64,000 bases of DNA, taken from the NCBI GenBank assembly GCA_901456055.1, contig CABDWT010000018.1, positions 434,001-498,000 of the forward strand, written 5' to 3'. The stretch comes from Phytobacter ursingii (GTDB lineage Bacteria; Pseudomonadota; Gammaproteobacteria; Enterobacterales; Enterobacteriaceae). The notes beneath the pieces are model-generated. The model saw only the letters and a list, made by a program, of their open reading frames with translations. It was not told the DNA's origin and ran no database searches. Positions 1 to 9,410 of the stretch are shown here, piece after piece; positions within the stretch are counted from its first letter, which is position 1, and each line of letters begins with the position of its first letter. Both the position numbers and the translations under genes were made by a program.

Positions 1-784
<784 letters not shown>

Positions 785-2317
785 ATGGCTACGATTGATT
801 CCATGAATAAGGACACCATACGTCTCAGTGATGGACCTGACTGGACCTTCGATCTCCTGGATGTGTATCTCGCAGAGATCGACCGGGTGGCGAAACTTTA
901 CCGCCTGGATACCTACCCGCATCAAATCGAAGTCATCACCTCCGAACAGATGATGGACGCCTACTCCAGCGTAGGGATGCCCATTAACTACCCCCACTGG
1001 TCGTTTGGTAAAAAATTTATTGAAACCGAGCGGCTTTATAAGCATGGACAGCAAGGTCTGGCCTACGAGATTGTTATTAACTCCAATCCCTGTATCGCCT
1101 ATCTGATGGAAGAGAATACCATCACCATGCAGGCGCTGGTGATGGCGCATGCCTGCTATGGGCATAACTCTTTCTTTAAAAATAATTATTTGTTCCGCAG
1201 TTGGACGGATGCCAGTTCGATTGTTGACTACCTGATTTTCGCCCGTAAGTACATCACCGATTGTGAAGAGCGATACGGTGTGGAAGAGGTGGAAAAGCTG
1301 CTCGATTCCTGCCACGCGCTGATGAATTATGGCGTTGACCGGTATAAACGTCCGCAAAAAATCTCGCTGCAGGAGGAGAAAGCCCGCCAGAAAAGCCGTG
1401 AAGAGTACCTGCAAAGCCAGGTCAACACACTGTGGCGTACCCTGCCAAAACGTGAAGAAGAGAAAGCCGTTGTGGAAGCGCGCCGCTATCCTTCTGAGCC
1501 GCAGGAAAACCTGCTCTATTTTATGGAAAAAAACGCTCCGTTGCTGGAGTCCTGGCAGCGTGAAATTTTGCGCATCGTGCGTAAAGTCAGCCAGTATTTT
1601 TACCCGCAGAAACAGACCCAGGTCATGAACGAAGGCTGGGCAACCTTCTGGCACTACACCATCCTCAATCATCTGTACGATGAAGGGAAAGTGACAGACC
1701 GCTTTATGCTGGAGTTCCTTCACAGCCACACCAATGTGGTGTTCCAGCCGCCTTACAATAGCCCCTGGTATAGTGGTATTAACCCGTATGCCCTTGGGTT
1801 TGCGATGTTCCAGGACATCAAACGCATTTGTCAGTCCCCGACTGACGAAGACAAATACTGGTTCCCGGATATTGCCGGTTCCGACTGGCTGGAAACGCTG
1901 CATTTCGCCATGCGCGATTTTAAAGATGAAAGCTTTATCAGCCAGTTCATGTCGCCAAAAATCATGCGTGATTTTCGCTTCTTTAGCGTGCTGGATGATG
2001 ATCGCAATAATTATCTGGAGATTGCGGCGATTCATAACGAGGAAGGCTATCGCGAGATCCGCTCGAAATTGTCCTCCCAGTACAATTTGAGCAACCTGGA
2101 GCCCAATATTCAGGTGTGGAATGTGGATTTACGCGGCGATCGTTCTCTGACGCTGCGTTACATTCCGCATATTCGCGCGCCGCTGGATAAAGGCCGCCGG
2201 GAAGTGCTCAAACATGTGCATCGGCTGTGGGGGTTTGATGTGCTGCTGGAACAGCAAAACGAAGATGGCAGTGTGGAGCTGCTGGATCGTTGCCCTGCCC
2301 GTAACAATACTCTTTGA
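785..2317 (+). CDS. ycgB: SpoVR family protein YcgB
   Basis: A 510-residue SpoVR-like protein, the same length as E. coli YcgB. The family is named for a Bacillus spore cortex gene; in E. coli ycgB is, from memory, a stationary-phase (RpoS) gene of unknown biochemistry. The whole protein is one SpoVR domain rich in aromatic residues. A VMNEGWATFWHY segment around residues 280-291 carries an E...H pattern that resembles a metal-peptidase-like site, although catalysis is unproven. Start ATG at 785 gives the family length. It is monocistronic and ends at a strong hairpin shared with the convergent fadR. Confidence 0.95.
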   Translation: MATIDSMNKDTIRLSDGPDWTFDLLDVYLAEIDRVAKLYRLDTYPHQIEVITSEQMMDAYSSVGMPINYPHWSFGKKFIETERLYKHGQQGLAYEIVINSNPCIAYLMEENTITMQALVMAHACYGHNSFFKNNYLFRSWTDASSIVDYLIFARKYITDCEERYGVEEVEKLLDSCHALMNYGVDRYKRPQKISLQEEKARQKSREEYLQSQVNTLWRTLPKREEEKAVVEARRYPSEPQENLLYFMEKNAPLLESWQREILRIVRKVSQYFYPQKQTQVMNEGWATFWHYTILNHLYDEGKVTDRFMLEFLHSHTNVVFQPPYNSPWYSGINPYALGFAMFQDIKRICQSPTDEDKYWFPDIAGSDWLETLHFAMRDFKDESFISQFMSPKIMRDFRFFSVLDDDRNNYLEIAAIHNEEGYREIRSKLSSQYNLSNLEPNIQVWNVDLRGDRSLTLRYIPHIRAPLDKGRREVLKHVHRLWGFDVLLEQQNEDGSVELLDRCPARNNTL

Positions 2318-2340
2318 TAACAATACGTTTTAATAACGAA

Positions 2341-2362
2341 AAGCCCCTCCGCGGAGGGGCTT
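2341..2362. terminator. Bidirectional terminator between ycgB and fadR
   Basis: AAGCCCCTCCGCGGAGGGGCTT is a near-perfect GC hairpin lying between the convergent ends of ycgB and fadR. Flanking A-rich and T-containing sequence allows termination on either strand. Confidence 0.8.
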
Positions 2363-2370
2363 CGCTTTGC

Positions 2371-3090
2371 TTAACGCCCGTGAATCGTTAAATCCCCAGG
2401 CAGCGTTTTATGCATGCGATGCCAGATCTCACCACTGTCATGCCCATAACGACGCACCGTTTCGTACACCTGGTCATGTAAGCCTTTCTCACAGATTTCT
2501 GCCAGGCGATGGTAGAAACCGAGGGCCAGACTACGTGCTTCCGGACTGGCGAAGTAATGACGCCCGATGCGGGTATACAACCCTTTCATCCCGTTGAGGA
2601 TCAGGCCGTAAATCGGGTTGCCGGAGGCAAAAGCCAGCCCGCGGAAGATGTTGTAATCAAGCTCAGCAAACGCATCGCCGTGATCTTCAACTTCACGTGC
2701 GTTAGCCAGTACCGCCAGTGCGTCTTGCGGGTGTTGACGGAACGCAGTACGGATAAAGATGGTCGCGATATTGGTACGTACGGACAGAAGGTTATCGATG
2801 AGCTGCGGAACGCTCTCATGGTCCAGACGCGCCAGGGTTTCCAGAATATTGAGCCCGGAAGTTTCCCAGAAATTGTTTACTTTGGTGGGTTTACCGTGCT
2901 GAATGGTCAGCCAGCCGTCGCGAGCCAGACGCTGTAACACTTCACGCAATGTGGTACGAGTGACGCCAATCAGTTCGGAGAGTTCGCGTTCTGCCGGAAG
3001 AATCGACCCCGGAGGGAAACGGTTATTCCAGATACTTTCAATAATGTATTCTTCCGCGAAACCCGCCGGGCTCTGCGCCTTTATGACCAT
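2371..3090 (-). CDS. fadR: Fatty acid metabolism transcriptional regulator FadR
   Basis: A 239-residue GntR-family regulator that represses fad genes (including fadD in this window) and activates fabA/fabB; long-chain acyl-CoA releases it from DNA. The N-terminal winged helix (residues about 8-72) contains the [17 protein letters not shown] recognition region and the following [14 protein letters not shown] helix. The all-helical acyl-CoA-binding domain fills residues 80-230. I chose the ATG at 3090 ([11 protein letters not shown]) because it matches the known start; an in-frame ATG at 3111 would add seven residues. In E. coli the next gene upstream is the FadR-linked antiporter gene nhaB, which is missing here. 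Confidence 0.97.
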   Translation of the reverse strand: MVIKAQSPAGFAEEYIIESIWNNRFPPGSILPAERELSELIGVTRTTLREVLQRLARDGWLTIQHGKPTKVNNFWETSGLNILETLARLDHESVPQLIDNLLSVRTNIATIFIRTAFRQHPQDALAVLANAREVEDHGDAFAELDYNIFRGLAFASGNPIYGLILNGMKGLYTRIGRHYFASPEARSLALGFYHRLAEICEKGLHDQVYETVRRYGHDSGEIWHRMHKTLPGDLTIHGR

Positions 3091-3442
3091 AGTGAGATTT
3101 CCATTATACAACTAAGCAAAGATCACTCATCATACCAGACCGCCTCGGGGGCAGATAGCAGGCGAAATGAAGAAAAAGGGGATCGCCGATCCAATTTGAA
3201 AGATTCACCCGTTGTACTTTTTACCCCCATTTTATTCACGACTATTCCCTCTTGACTGAAAATCATTTACCACATTAGTCATAAATGTTTTCCCTGTTAG
3301 CGCTTTGCTTACATTCCTGACAGCAAGATTTGACTTTTCGCATGATAAACATCCGATTACGTATTATTTTCTTATGCAATAGTGGCTTGCTAAGTGATTT
3401 CGTTTACACTGCTGTGTCTACGCATGTCCCAGGGAAATGATT
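3091..3442. other. Intergenic region where nhaB is expected; no nhaB remnant seen
   Basis: These 352 bases lie between the divergent fadR and dsbB. In E. coli the roughly 1.5-kb sodium/proton antiporter gene nhaB occupies this position. I read all frames here and find no part of NhaB. The sequence is AT-rich, as expected for promoters of fadR and dsbB, and nothing else is recognisable. Confidence 0.6.
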
Positions 3443-3973
3443 ATGTTGCGATATTTGAACAAGTGCTCTCACGGGCGCGGCGCCTGGCTATTAATGGCGT
3501 TCACCGCACTCGCACTTGAATTGGTGGCGTTGTGGTTCCAGCACGTCATGCTGCTGAAACCCTGTGTCCTGTGCATCTATGAACGTTCTGCCCTTTTTGG
3601 TGTGATGGGTGCGGGTATTGTCGGGGCGATTGCGCCGAAAACGCCGCTGCGCTTCGTCGCTATCTTAATCTGGTTGTACAGCGCCTGGCGTGGGATCCAG
3701 CTGGCGTATGAGCACACCATGATTCAGCTTCATCCTTCTCCTTTTATGACCTGCGATTTTGCTGCGCGTTTCCCTTCGTGGCTGCCGCTGGATAAATGGC
3801 TTCCGCAGGTCTTCGTGGCTTCGGGCGATTGTGCTGAAAAACAGTGGCAGTTCCTGTCACTGGAAATGCCGCAATGGCTGTTAGGTATTTTTGTCGCTTA
3901 CTTTGTTGTCGCAGCGCTGGTGCTCATCGCCCAGCCCTTCAAACCGAAAAAACGCGACCTCTTCGGTCGTTAA
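3443..3973 (+). CDS. dsbB: Disulfide bond formation protein DsbB
   Basis: Inner-membrane quinone reductase that reoxidises periplasmic DsbA. The 176-residue protein has four membrane segments and both catalytic cysteine pairs: C41-V-L-C44 in the first periplasmic loop, and the two cysteines of the second loop in MTCDF and SGDCAEK (about 104 and 130). The C-terminus ends with the basic KKRDLFGR tail. The ATG at 3443 gives the E. coli length; a second ATG six bases upstream is in frame. The gene stands alone and is followed at once by a terminator. Confidence 0.97.
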   Translation: MLRYLNKCSHGRGAWLLMAFTALALELVALWFQHVMLLKPCVLCIYERSALFGVMGAGIVGAIAPKTPLRFVAILIWLYSAWRGIQLAYEHTMIQLHPSPFMTCDFAARFPSWLPLDKWLPQVFVASGDCAEKQWQFLSLEMPQWLLGIFVAYFVVAALVLIAQPFKPKKRDLFGR

Positions 3974-4001
3974 AAAAACGCTCCTTCGGGAGCGTTTTTT
4001 T
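3972..4001 (+). terminator. Rho-independent terminator after dsbB
   Basis: The stem ACGCTCC/GGAGCGT with a TTCG tetraloop, A-run before and seven T after, starts at the dsbB stop codon. The flanking A- and T-runs make it potentially bidirectional. Confidence 0.9.
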
Positions 4002-4024
4002 ATTGCCGCAATGCATGAGGCCTC

Positions 4025-4047
4025 CCGGTAGCGTATTCGCTAACCGG
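4025..4047. repeat. REP-like imperfect palindrome
   Basis: CCGGTAGCG and CGCTAACCGG form an imperfect hairpin with one unpaired base, between the ends of convergent dsbB and the lipoprotein gene. Position and shape resemble REP/PU elements of enterobacteria. Only one copy was seen in the window, so membership in a repeat family is a guess. Confidence 0.3.
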
Positions 4048-4058
4048 TGCGACCGCCT

Positions 4059-4463
4059 TTACTCAGACAGGTCTTTAATACACCCCGTTATAACCATCCA
4101 ATAAGTCGCCGATAATTCATTACCTATCGAGTCGGCATCTTTCGGATCCGCCGGCATTTTATCGCCAGATCGGTCGTATGTTTCGGTGAGATGGCGGCCG
4201 GCCTGTTCCTTGAGCATCACGGCATATTTGATCGCGTAATGCACATCATGACCAACGATGCGGTCCAGTTTTCCTTGATCGTACATTTTTTCAAAAGTGG
4301 GAATGATATTGCGGTATGTACCTTGTGGCGAGAAACGGACACCGCCGTCCGTAGAGCTGTGGTTTTCCGTAAAAGCAATAGCATGCCGTTCAGGAGAGGG
4401 TTTAGACGCGGTACACCCTGCAAGCAGAACAACTGCCGCTACCATCACAATGAATTTATTCAT
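4059..4463 (-). CDS. Small putative lipoprotein (possibly Exc2-like)
   Basis: A 134-residue protein with a lipoprotein signal: basic start, hydrophobic core and lipobox LAGC with the acylated cysteine at residue 17. The mature part is hydrophilic, contains a YRNIIPTFEKMYDQGK segment and one further cysteine near the end. It weakly recalls the Exc2 lipoprotein family (originally an exclusion protein on colicin plasmids), but I cannot confirm this. It sits where E. coli has umuDC and hlyE, next to dsbB, so this is a variable position. It appears monocistronic. Function unknown. Confidence 0.75.
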   Translation of the reverse strand: MNKFIVMVAAVVLLAGCTASKPSPERHAIAFTENHSSTDGGVRFSPQGTYRNIIPTFEKMYDQGKLDRIVGHDVHYAIKYAVMLKEQAGRHLTETYDRSGDKMPADPKDADSIGNELSATYWMVITGCIKDLSE

Positions 4464-4572
4464 TACAGACCCCGTTAATGTTTTAGCTTATTTAAGACAT
4501 ACAAACATTTTAGGGTCTTGTTTTAAATCACTTTTTATTCATCTCAGACGAGTAGCGGTATAACAAAAGAGA

Positions 4573-5019
4573 TTATTGCGCCCAATCAGGTTTGTTGAGG
4601 ATATGATCCTGCCAGTCGCGCACTTCGGACTCTTTTACCGCAATATGGCGGACCGTGATGCGCTGTTTGTGCATCATCTCTTTCGAACCGGTACGCAGCG
4701 GATGCCACACCGGCAGCGCCTTCCCTTCGGCCAGCAGACGATAGGCGCAGGTGGGCGGCAACCATTCAAAGGTAGGCAAATTATCACGCGTCAGCTTGAT
4801 GCAGTCCGGCTCATACTCAAAGCGGCGCTCGTAGTTACGACACTGACAGGTTTTGATGTTCAACTGACGACAGGCCACGTTGGTGAAATAGATTTCGTCG
4901 GAATCTTCATCCATCAGCTTATGCAGGCAGCACTGACCGCAGCCGTCACATAGCGACTCCCATTCCGCGTCCGTCATTTGCTCAAGCGTTTTGCTTTGCC
5001 AGAAAGGTGTGTCGCTCAT
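4573..5019 (-). CDS. ycgN: UPF0260 / YkgJ-type cysteine cluster protein YcgN
   Basis: A 148-residue protein of the YcgN (UPF0260) family, close to the 153 residues of E. coli YcgN. The signature is the [11 protein letters not shown] cluster at residues 24-34, and further cysteines in [17 protein letters not shown] around 49-61, a pattern thought to bind a metal or Fe-S centre. No enzymatic role is established. It is read in the same direction as ycgM and ycgL upstream, but gaps of 91 and 151 bases leave operon membership uncertain. Confidence 0.9.
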   Translation of the reverse strand: MSDTPFWQSKTLEQMTDAEWESLCDGCGQCCLHKLMDEDSDEIYFTNVACRQLNIKTCQCRNYERRFEYEPDCIKLTRDNLPTFEWLPPTCAYRLLAEGKALPVWHPLRTGSKEMMHKQRITVRHIAVKESEVRDWQDHILNKPDWAQ

Positions 5020-5110
5020 AAATCAGTTCACCATTTAAAACCAGGGAGCACCTTATAACCAGTCTGGCATGGGGATGCAAGTTTTGCCGCCATAATGGCG
5101 GCAAATCGAC

Positions 5111-5770
5111 TTATAACACGCGGGTCTTCAGGGAGAGGCCGTTAAAGCTCACTTCCAGTTCGTCCCCGCCGTGCAGTGGCCCTACCCCTTCCGGCGTCCC
5201 CGTCAGAATGACATCCCCCGCTTTGAGCGTGAAGAAGCGGCTCATATAAGCAATCAGCGGTACAATTTTATGGATCATATCGGCCGTCGTTCCCTGCTGG
5301 CGGACTTCGCCGTTGATTTTGAGCCCCAGCGTGGTGTTTTGCGGATCGCTGGTAAACTCTGCAGCCGGAATAAAGCCGGAGATCGGACAGGAATTATCAA
5401 AGCCTTTCGCTTTTTCCCACGGCTGCCCGGCCTTTTTCATTTTCGCCTGCAGGTCGCGAAGCGTGAGATCCAGCGCCACGCCATAACCCGCAATGGCTTT
5501 TCGTACGTGATCTTCGGTTGCCTGACGCAGGGTTGCGCCAATAAGTACGGCCAGTTCAACTTCATGATGCACGGAACCGAAATCCTGCGGCAACGCCAGC
5601 GGCTGGCGAATGTCGCATAATGCGGTTTCCGGTTTTATAAACAGCACCGGCTCTTCCGGCGTTGCGCTGCCCATCTCTTTAATATGTTTCGCATAGTTGC
5701 TGCCAACGCACACGACTTTACTCACCGGGTAATCCAGGAGTGCGCCCTGCCAGTTATGATGTTGGTACAT
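5111..5770 (-). CDS. ycgM: Fumarylacetoacetate hydrolase family protein YcgM
   Basis: A 219-residue member of the FAH family, whose members include acylpyruvases and oxaloacetate decarboxylases or tautomerases that act on beta-keto acids with a divalent metal. The metal ligands appear in HHEVELAVLIG (residues about 69-79, two Glu) and in the Asp of GVALDLTLRDLQ (about 96-107). A FTLKAGDVILTGTPEGVGPL motif near the end is typical of the family. It has the same length and position as E. coli YcgM. The true substrate is not shown by the sequence. Confidence 0.93.
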   Translation of the reverse strand: MYQHHNWQGALLDYPVSKVVCVGSNYAKHIKEMGSATPEEPVLFIKPETALCDIRQPLALPQDFGSVHHEVELAVLIGATLRQATEDHVRKAIAGYGVALDLTLRDLQAKMKKAGQPWEKAKGFDNSCPISGFIPAAEFTSDPQNTTLGLKINGEVRQQGTTADMIHKIVPLIAYMSRFFTLKAGDVILTGTPEGVGPLHGGDELEVSFNGLSLKTRVL

Positions 5771-5921
5771 GACTTTCCCCTAAGTAACACATTGAACAAG
5801 TGCGAAAAATGACTATCCGCGCCACATGGCGGTTTGTCAAATAACAAACTTTATATTCAACGCCTTGGCGGGAGAAGGGCAAATGGCGGAATCGATCCGC
5901 CCAGGTAAAATTCGCGGAGCG

Positions 5922-6191
5922 TTATCTTTCGCTGTCTAAATGCTGTTTGAGTAAATTTTCTGGTGGCGGTGGAATCTGTAAATAATATCCCTGTGTGCGC
6001 AACGCCTCTTTTACTTTTTCTAAATCCGCACTAGCCAGTTTTTTACGCCCGTCGAGGGGCAATAACATGGCTAGCTGGGGCTGACCAAAGCTTTTCATTA
6101 ATTCTTCCGGCACGCGTGAAAAATCGTCTTTTTTTTCGACATACAGATAAGTCTGTTCACGTCGGGAACTTCGGTAGATCACACAAAACAT
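5922..6191 (-). CDS. ycgL: YcgL domain protein
   Basis: An 89-residue protein that is almost entirely the YcgL domain: [12 protein letters not shown] at the start, [10 protein letters not shown], the [13 protein letters not shown] core strand and a proline stretch [13 protein letters not shown] near the end. The C-terminus is several residues shorter than E. coli YcgL. The gene is divergent from minC and its conserved position beside the min operon is well known, but no function is established. Confidence 0.92.
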   Translation of the reverse strand: MFCVIYRSSRREQTYLYVEKKDDFSRVPEELMKSFGQPQLAMLLPLDGRKKLASADLEKVKEALRTQGYYLQIPPPPENLLKQHLDSER

Positions 6192-6312
6192 ACTTTTGCT
6201 CTGAATTAAGGGGTGGTTACTTGCCTGAATATAATAGTGACTATAACATGCTTGATAGTCTTCGGAATATCACTCACTCATGAGTGATAATAGCAAAATG
6301 AGTAAGGTCAGG

Positions 6313-7008
6313 ATGTCAAACACGCCCATCGAGCTAAAAGGCAGTAGTTTTACCTTATCTGTGGTTCACTTGCATGATGCAAAACCCGAGGTTATTCGCC
6401 AGGCGTTAGAAGACAAAATCGCTCAGGCCCCCGCTTTTTTAAAACATGCTCCTGTTGTTATTAACGTTTCTGATCTTGAGGGCCCGGTAAACTGGTCGCC
6501 GATTCAGCAGACCATTCTGGAGACAGGGTTACGGGTTGTGGGTATCAGCGGCTGTAAAGACAGCGAACTGAAAGCCGACATCGAACGTGCCGGGTTGCCG
6601 CTTCTGACCGAAGGCAAAGAAAAGCCGCAACGTCAGGTTGCCGCCCCTGCCCCCGTCGCTCCTGTTGTTACTCCGGTCACAAAAACACGCTTGATTGATC
6701 TCCCTGTTCGTTCCGGACAGCGTGTTTATGCGCCAAACTGTGATCTGATTGTTACCAGCCATGTCAGTGCTGGCGCGGAGTTAATTGCCGATGGCAATAT
6801 CCATGTTTACGGCATGATGCGTGGCCGCGCGCTGGCTGGCGCAGGCGGCGACAAAGATGCGCAAATATTTTGTACTCACCTCACGGCGGAGCTGGTATCC
6901 ATCGCAGGGGAATACTGGCTGAGCGATCAAATCCCGGCCGATTTTTATGGCAAAGCGGCGCGCTTACGTATAGCGAATAACGCTTTGACTATTCAACCAT
7001 TAGATTAA
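6313..7008 (+). CDS. minC: Septum site-determining protein MinC
   Basis: Cell-division inhibitor that blocks FtsZ ring formation away from midcell. It has 231 residues, as in E. coli: an N-terminal FtsZ-antagonising domain (1-105), a proline/alanine/valine linker (about 106-125), and a C-terminal beta-helix (about 126-231) with the [17 protein letters not shown] motif used for dimerisation and MinD binding. I chose the ATG at 6313 ([10 protein letters not shown]), which follows AAGGTCAGG; upstream in-frame ATGs at 6280 and 6298 would give 11 or 5 extra residues. First gene of the minCDE operon, 22 bases before minD. Confidence 0.97.
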   Translation: MSNTPIELKGSSFTLSVVHLHDAKPEVIRQALEDKIAQAPAFLKHAPVVINVSDLEGPVNWSPIQQTILETGLRVVGISGCKDSELKADIERAGLPLLTEGKEKPQRQVAAPAPVAPVVTPVTKTRLIDLPVRSGQRVYAPNCDLIVTSHVSAGAELIADGNIHVYGMMRGRALAGAGGDKDAQIFCTHLTAELVSIAGEYWLSDQIPADFYGKAARLRIANNALTIQPLD

Positions 7009-7030
7009 GCCCTTTTAACAAGGAACTCCT

Positions 7031-7843
7031 ATGGCACGCATTATTGTTGTTACTTCGGGTAAAGGGGGCGTGGGTAAGACCACCTCCAGCGCGGCCATCG
7101 CAACCGGTTTGGCCCAGAAGGGAAAGAAAACCGTCGTTATTGATTTTGATATCGGCCTGCGTAACCTCGATCTCATCATGGGCTGTGAACGTCGCGTCGT
7201 ATATGACTTCGTGAACGTCATTCAGGGCGATGCGACGCTGAATCAGGCGCTGATTAAAGATAAACGTACGGAAAACCTTTATATTCTCCCGGCTTCGCAG
7301 ACTCGCGACAAAGACGCGTTAACCCGCGAAGGCGTAGAGAAGGTGCTTGATGAGCTGCAGAAAATGGAGTTCGACTTTATCATTTGCGACTCACCGGCGG
7401 GGATTGAAACCGGCGCGCTGATGGCCCTCTATTTCGCGGATGAAGCGATTATCACCACCAACCCGGAAGTCTCTTCCGTCCGTGACTCTGACCGTATCCT
7501 CGGTATCCTGGCGTCTAAATCGCGCCGCGCCGAAAACGGCCAGGAACCGATTAAAGAACACCTGCTGTTGACCCGCTATAACCCGGGGCGCGTTAATAAA
7601 GGTGATATGCTCAGCATGGAAGACGTGCTGGAGATCCTGCGCATTAAGCTGGTTGGCGTGATCCCAGAAGATCAGTCAGTCCTTCGCGCATCCAACCAGG
7701 GGGAACCGGTTATTCTGGATACCACTGCCGATGCAGGCAAAGCGTACGCAGATACCGTTGAACGTCTACTGGGAGAAGATCGTCCTTTCCGCTTCATTGA
7801 TGAAGAGAAGAAAGGTTTCCTCAAACGCCTGTTCGGAGGATAA
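7031..7843 (+). CDS. minD: Septum site-determining ATPase MinD
   Basis: ParA/MinD-type ATPase that dimerises on ATP, binds the membrane and MinC, and oscillates pole to pole under MinE. The 270-residue protein shows the deviant Walker A GKGGVGKTT at residues 10-18, the Walker B-like CDSPAGIE near 118-125 and the amphipathic membrane-targeting tail KKGFLKRLFGG. A good ribosome site (AAGGAACTCC) precedes the ATG. It is separated from minE by three bases, so translation is probably coupled. Confidence 0.98.
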   Translation: MARIIVVTSGKGGVGKTTSSAAIATGLAQKGKKTVVIDFDIGLRNLDLIMGCERRVVYDFVNVIQGDATLNQALIKDKRTENLYILPASQTRDKDALTREGVEKVLDELQKMEFDFIICDSPAGIETGALMALYFADEAIITTNPEVSSVRDSDRILGILASKSRRAENGQEPIKEHLLLTRYNPGRVNKGDMLSMEDVLEILRIKLVGVIPEDQSVLRASNQGEPVILDTTADAGKAYADTVERLLGEDRPFRFIDEEKKGFLKRLFGG

Positions 7844-7846
7844 GTT

Positions 7847-8113
7847 ATGGCATTACTCGACTTTTTTCTCTCCAGAAAAAAGAACACCGCCAGCATCGCA
7901 AAAGAGCGTCTGCAAATTATTGTTGCGGAACGCCGTCGCAGTGACGCTGAACCACATTATTTACCGCAGCTAAAGCGGGATATTCTGGAGGTGATTTGTA
8001 AATATGTTCAAATCGATCCGGAAATGGTTTCAGTCCAACTGGAACAACGGGGTGACGATATTTCCATTCTGGAACTCAACGTTACCTTGCCAGAACCAGA
8101 AGAGACGAAATAA
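7847..8113 (+). CDS. minE: Cell division topological specificity factor MinE
   Basis: Stimulates the MinD ATPase and confines MinCD to the poles. The 88 residues show the N-terminal membrane-binding helix ([12 protein letters not shown]), the MinD-interacting region ([16 protein letters not shown], about 16-31) and the C-terminal dimerisation domain with conserved [16 protein letters not shown]. Last gene of minCDE; followed by a terminator and then convergent rnd. Confidence 0.98.
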   Translation: MALLDFFLSRKKNTASIAKERLQIIVAERRRSDAEPHYLPQLKRDILEVICKYVQIDPEMVSVQLEQRGDDISILELNVTLPEPEETK

Positions 8114-8144
8114 CCCGGCGGCTTATCGCTGCGTCAGAAGTAAT

Positions 8145-8173
8145 AAAAAAGGCAGAAATCTTCTGCCTTTTTC
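8145..8173. terminator. Terminator between minE and rnd
   Basis: The stem GGCAGAA/TTCTGCC, preceded by six A and followed by five T, lies 30 bases after minE. The symmetry lets it serve convergent rnd as well. Confidence 0.85.
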
Positions 8174-8211
8174 TTTTATTAACGCTCAACCCCTGTTTTT
8201 ATATACAGGCA

Positions 8212-9339
8212 TCAGCGCGGATACTCTGTTAATATAGCTTTAAGCTGCTCAGCCATCAATTCCGCACGCCAGCCACTGATTAATTCAGGTAAATTTGTCT
8301 GCGGCTTTAATTGCCAGTGCCAGTTAAGTAGCTGATTAATTTGCCGACGTGAAGCGATCAATTCTGCGCTCAGTCCTTTGCTCTCGCTGACTTCCTGCAC
8401 CTGCGCCTTAATGGCTTTAAAAGCTTTACGATAGCCGGGCATATCCACCAGGTTCAAAAGCGGTTCCGGCAGTGCATCTTCCGGTAGCGCCTGCGCCTGT
8501 GCGACCAGAGACAACAGCGTTTTACCATGAAAACGTATTTCGCTGCCGGAAAGCCCAATGCTGTCCAGCTCGCCCATGCTGCCTGGCATATAACGCGCCA
8601 CGGCCCACAGGTTCTCTTCACGCACAACAAAATTGACCGCCAGGTCGCGCTCACGGGCTTTACGCAGACGCCAGTCCGCCAGCAAACGCAGGCAGGCTAA
8701 CTGGCGGGTACGCAACTGCCAGGCGTTGCTGATGTCACGCCACGCCTCTTCCGGCGCCAGAATTTCGCTGCGACGCTGCATCATCAGGCGACATTCGTCC
8801 AGCGCGGCATTGAGCCATCCTGCTGCGTCGGTTTCGGCCAGCAATGTCCGGGCGATAGGCAGCAGATACCAGACATCGGCTGCCGCATAATCGCACTGGC
8901 GTGTCGTTAACGGACGCGCCAGCCAGTCAGTGCGCGATTCGCTTTTGTCCAGCACCACACCGGTGTACTGCTCCACCATTGCCGCAAAGCCCCAGGAGAG
9001 CGCACGCCCAGAGAAAGCCGCGAGAATTTGCGTATCGATCATCGGTTGCGGCATCACGCCGAAGGCGTTGAGGAAGACTTCAAGATCTTCGCTACCGGCG
9101 TGGAGGAATTTGGTTACACGGGAATTAGTAATCAGATCGCGGAACGGTGCCCAGTCAGTGATGGTTAATGGGTCGATTAACGCCACACGCTCCCCGTCAT
9201 AGAGCTGGATTAAACCAAGCTGGGGGTAATAGGTGCGCGTGCGGACAAATTCAGTATCAAGCGCAATAGCATCAGTGCCAGCCGCAGCTTCACACAGCGC
9301 TGCCAGCGCCTCGTTCGTCGTGATCATCTGGTAATTCAA
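8212..9339 (-). CDS. rnd: Ribonuclease D
   Basis: 3'-5' exoribonuclease that trims the 3' ends of tRNA precursors and small stable RNAs. The 375 residues match E. coli RNase D in length. The DEDDy exonuclease motifs are visible: LDTEF (residues 28-32), FLHAGSEDLEVF (about 79-90) and YAAADVWYLL (about 151-160, catalytic Tyr and Asp). An HRDC domain follows at about 210-290. The start codon is TTG (MNYQMITTNEAL), as is known for E. coli rnd, where UUG keeps synthesis low. It lies 71 bases downstream of fadD on the same strand, beyond the fadD terminator. Confidence 0.96.
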   Translation of the reverse strand: MNYQMITTNEALAALCEAAAGTDAIALDTEFVRTRTYYPQLGLIQLYDGERVALIDPLTITDWAPFRDLITNSRVTKFLHAGSEDLEVFLNAFGVMPQPMIDTQILAAFSGRALSWGFAAMVEQYTGVVLDKSESRTDWLARPLTTRQCDYAAADVWYLLPIARTLLAETDAAGWLNAALDECRLMMQRRSEILAPEEAWRDISNAWQLRTRQLACLRLLADWRLRKARERDLAVNFVVREENLWAVARYMPGSMGELDSIGLSGSEIRFHGKTLLSLVAQAQALPEDALPEPLLNLVDMPGYRKAFKAIKAQVQEVSESKGLSAELIASRRQINQLLNWHWQLKPQTNLPELISGWRAELMAEQLKAILTEYPR

Positions 9340-9365
9340 ATCGTCTTCTCTTTAGTTTGCGCCCA

Positions 9366-9391
9366 CAAAAAACGCCGGATTAACCGGCGTT
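9366..9391 (-). terminator. Terminator after fadD
   Basis: Read on the minus strand, AACGCCGG pairs with CCGGCGTT around a five-base loop and ends in a run of six T. It lies directly after the fadD stop and before rnd. Confidence 0.85.
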
Positions 9392-9410
9392 CTGGCGACT
9401 AACGCATAGC

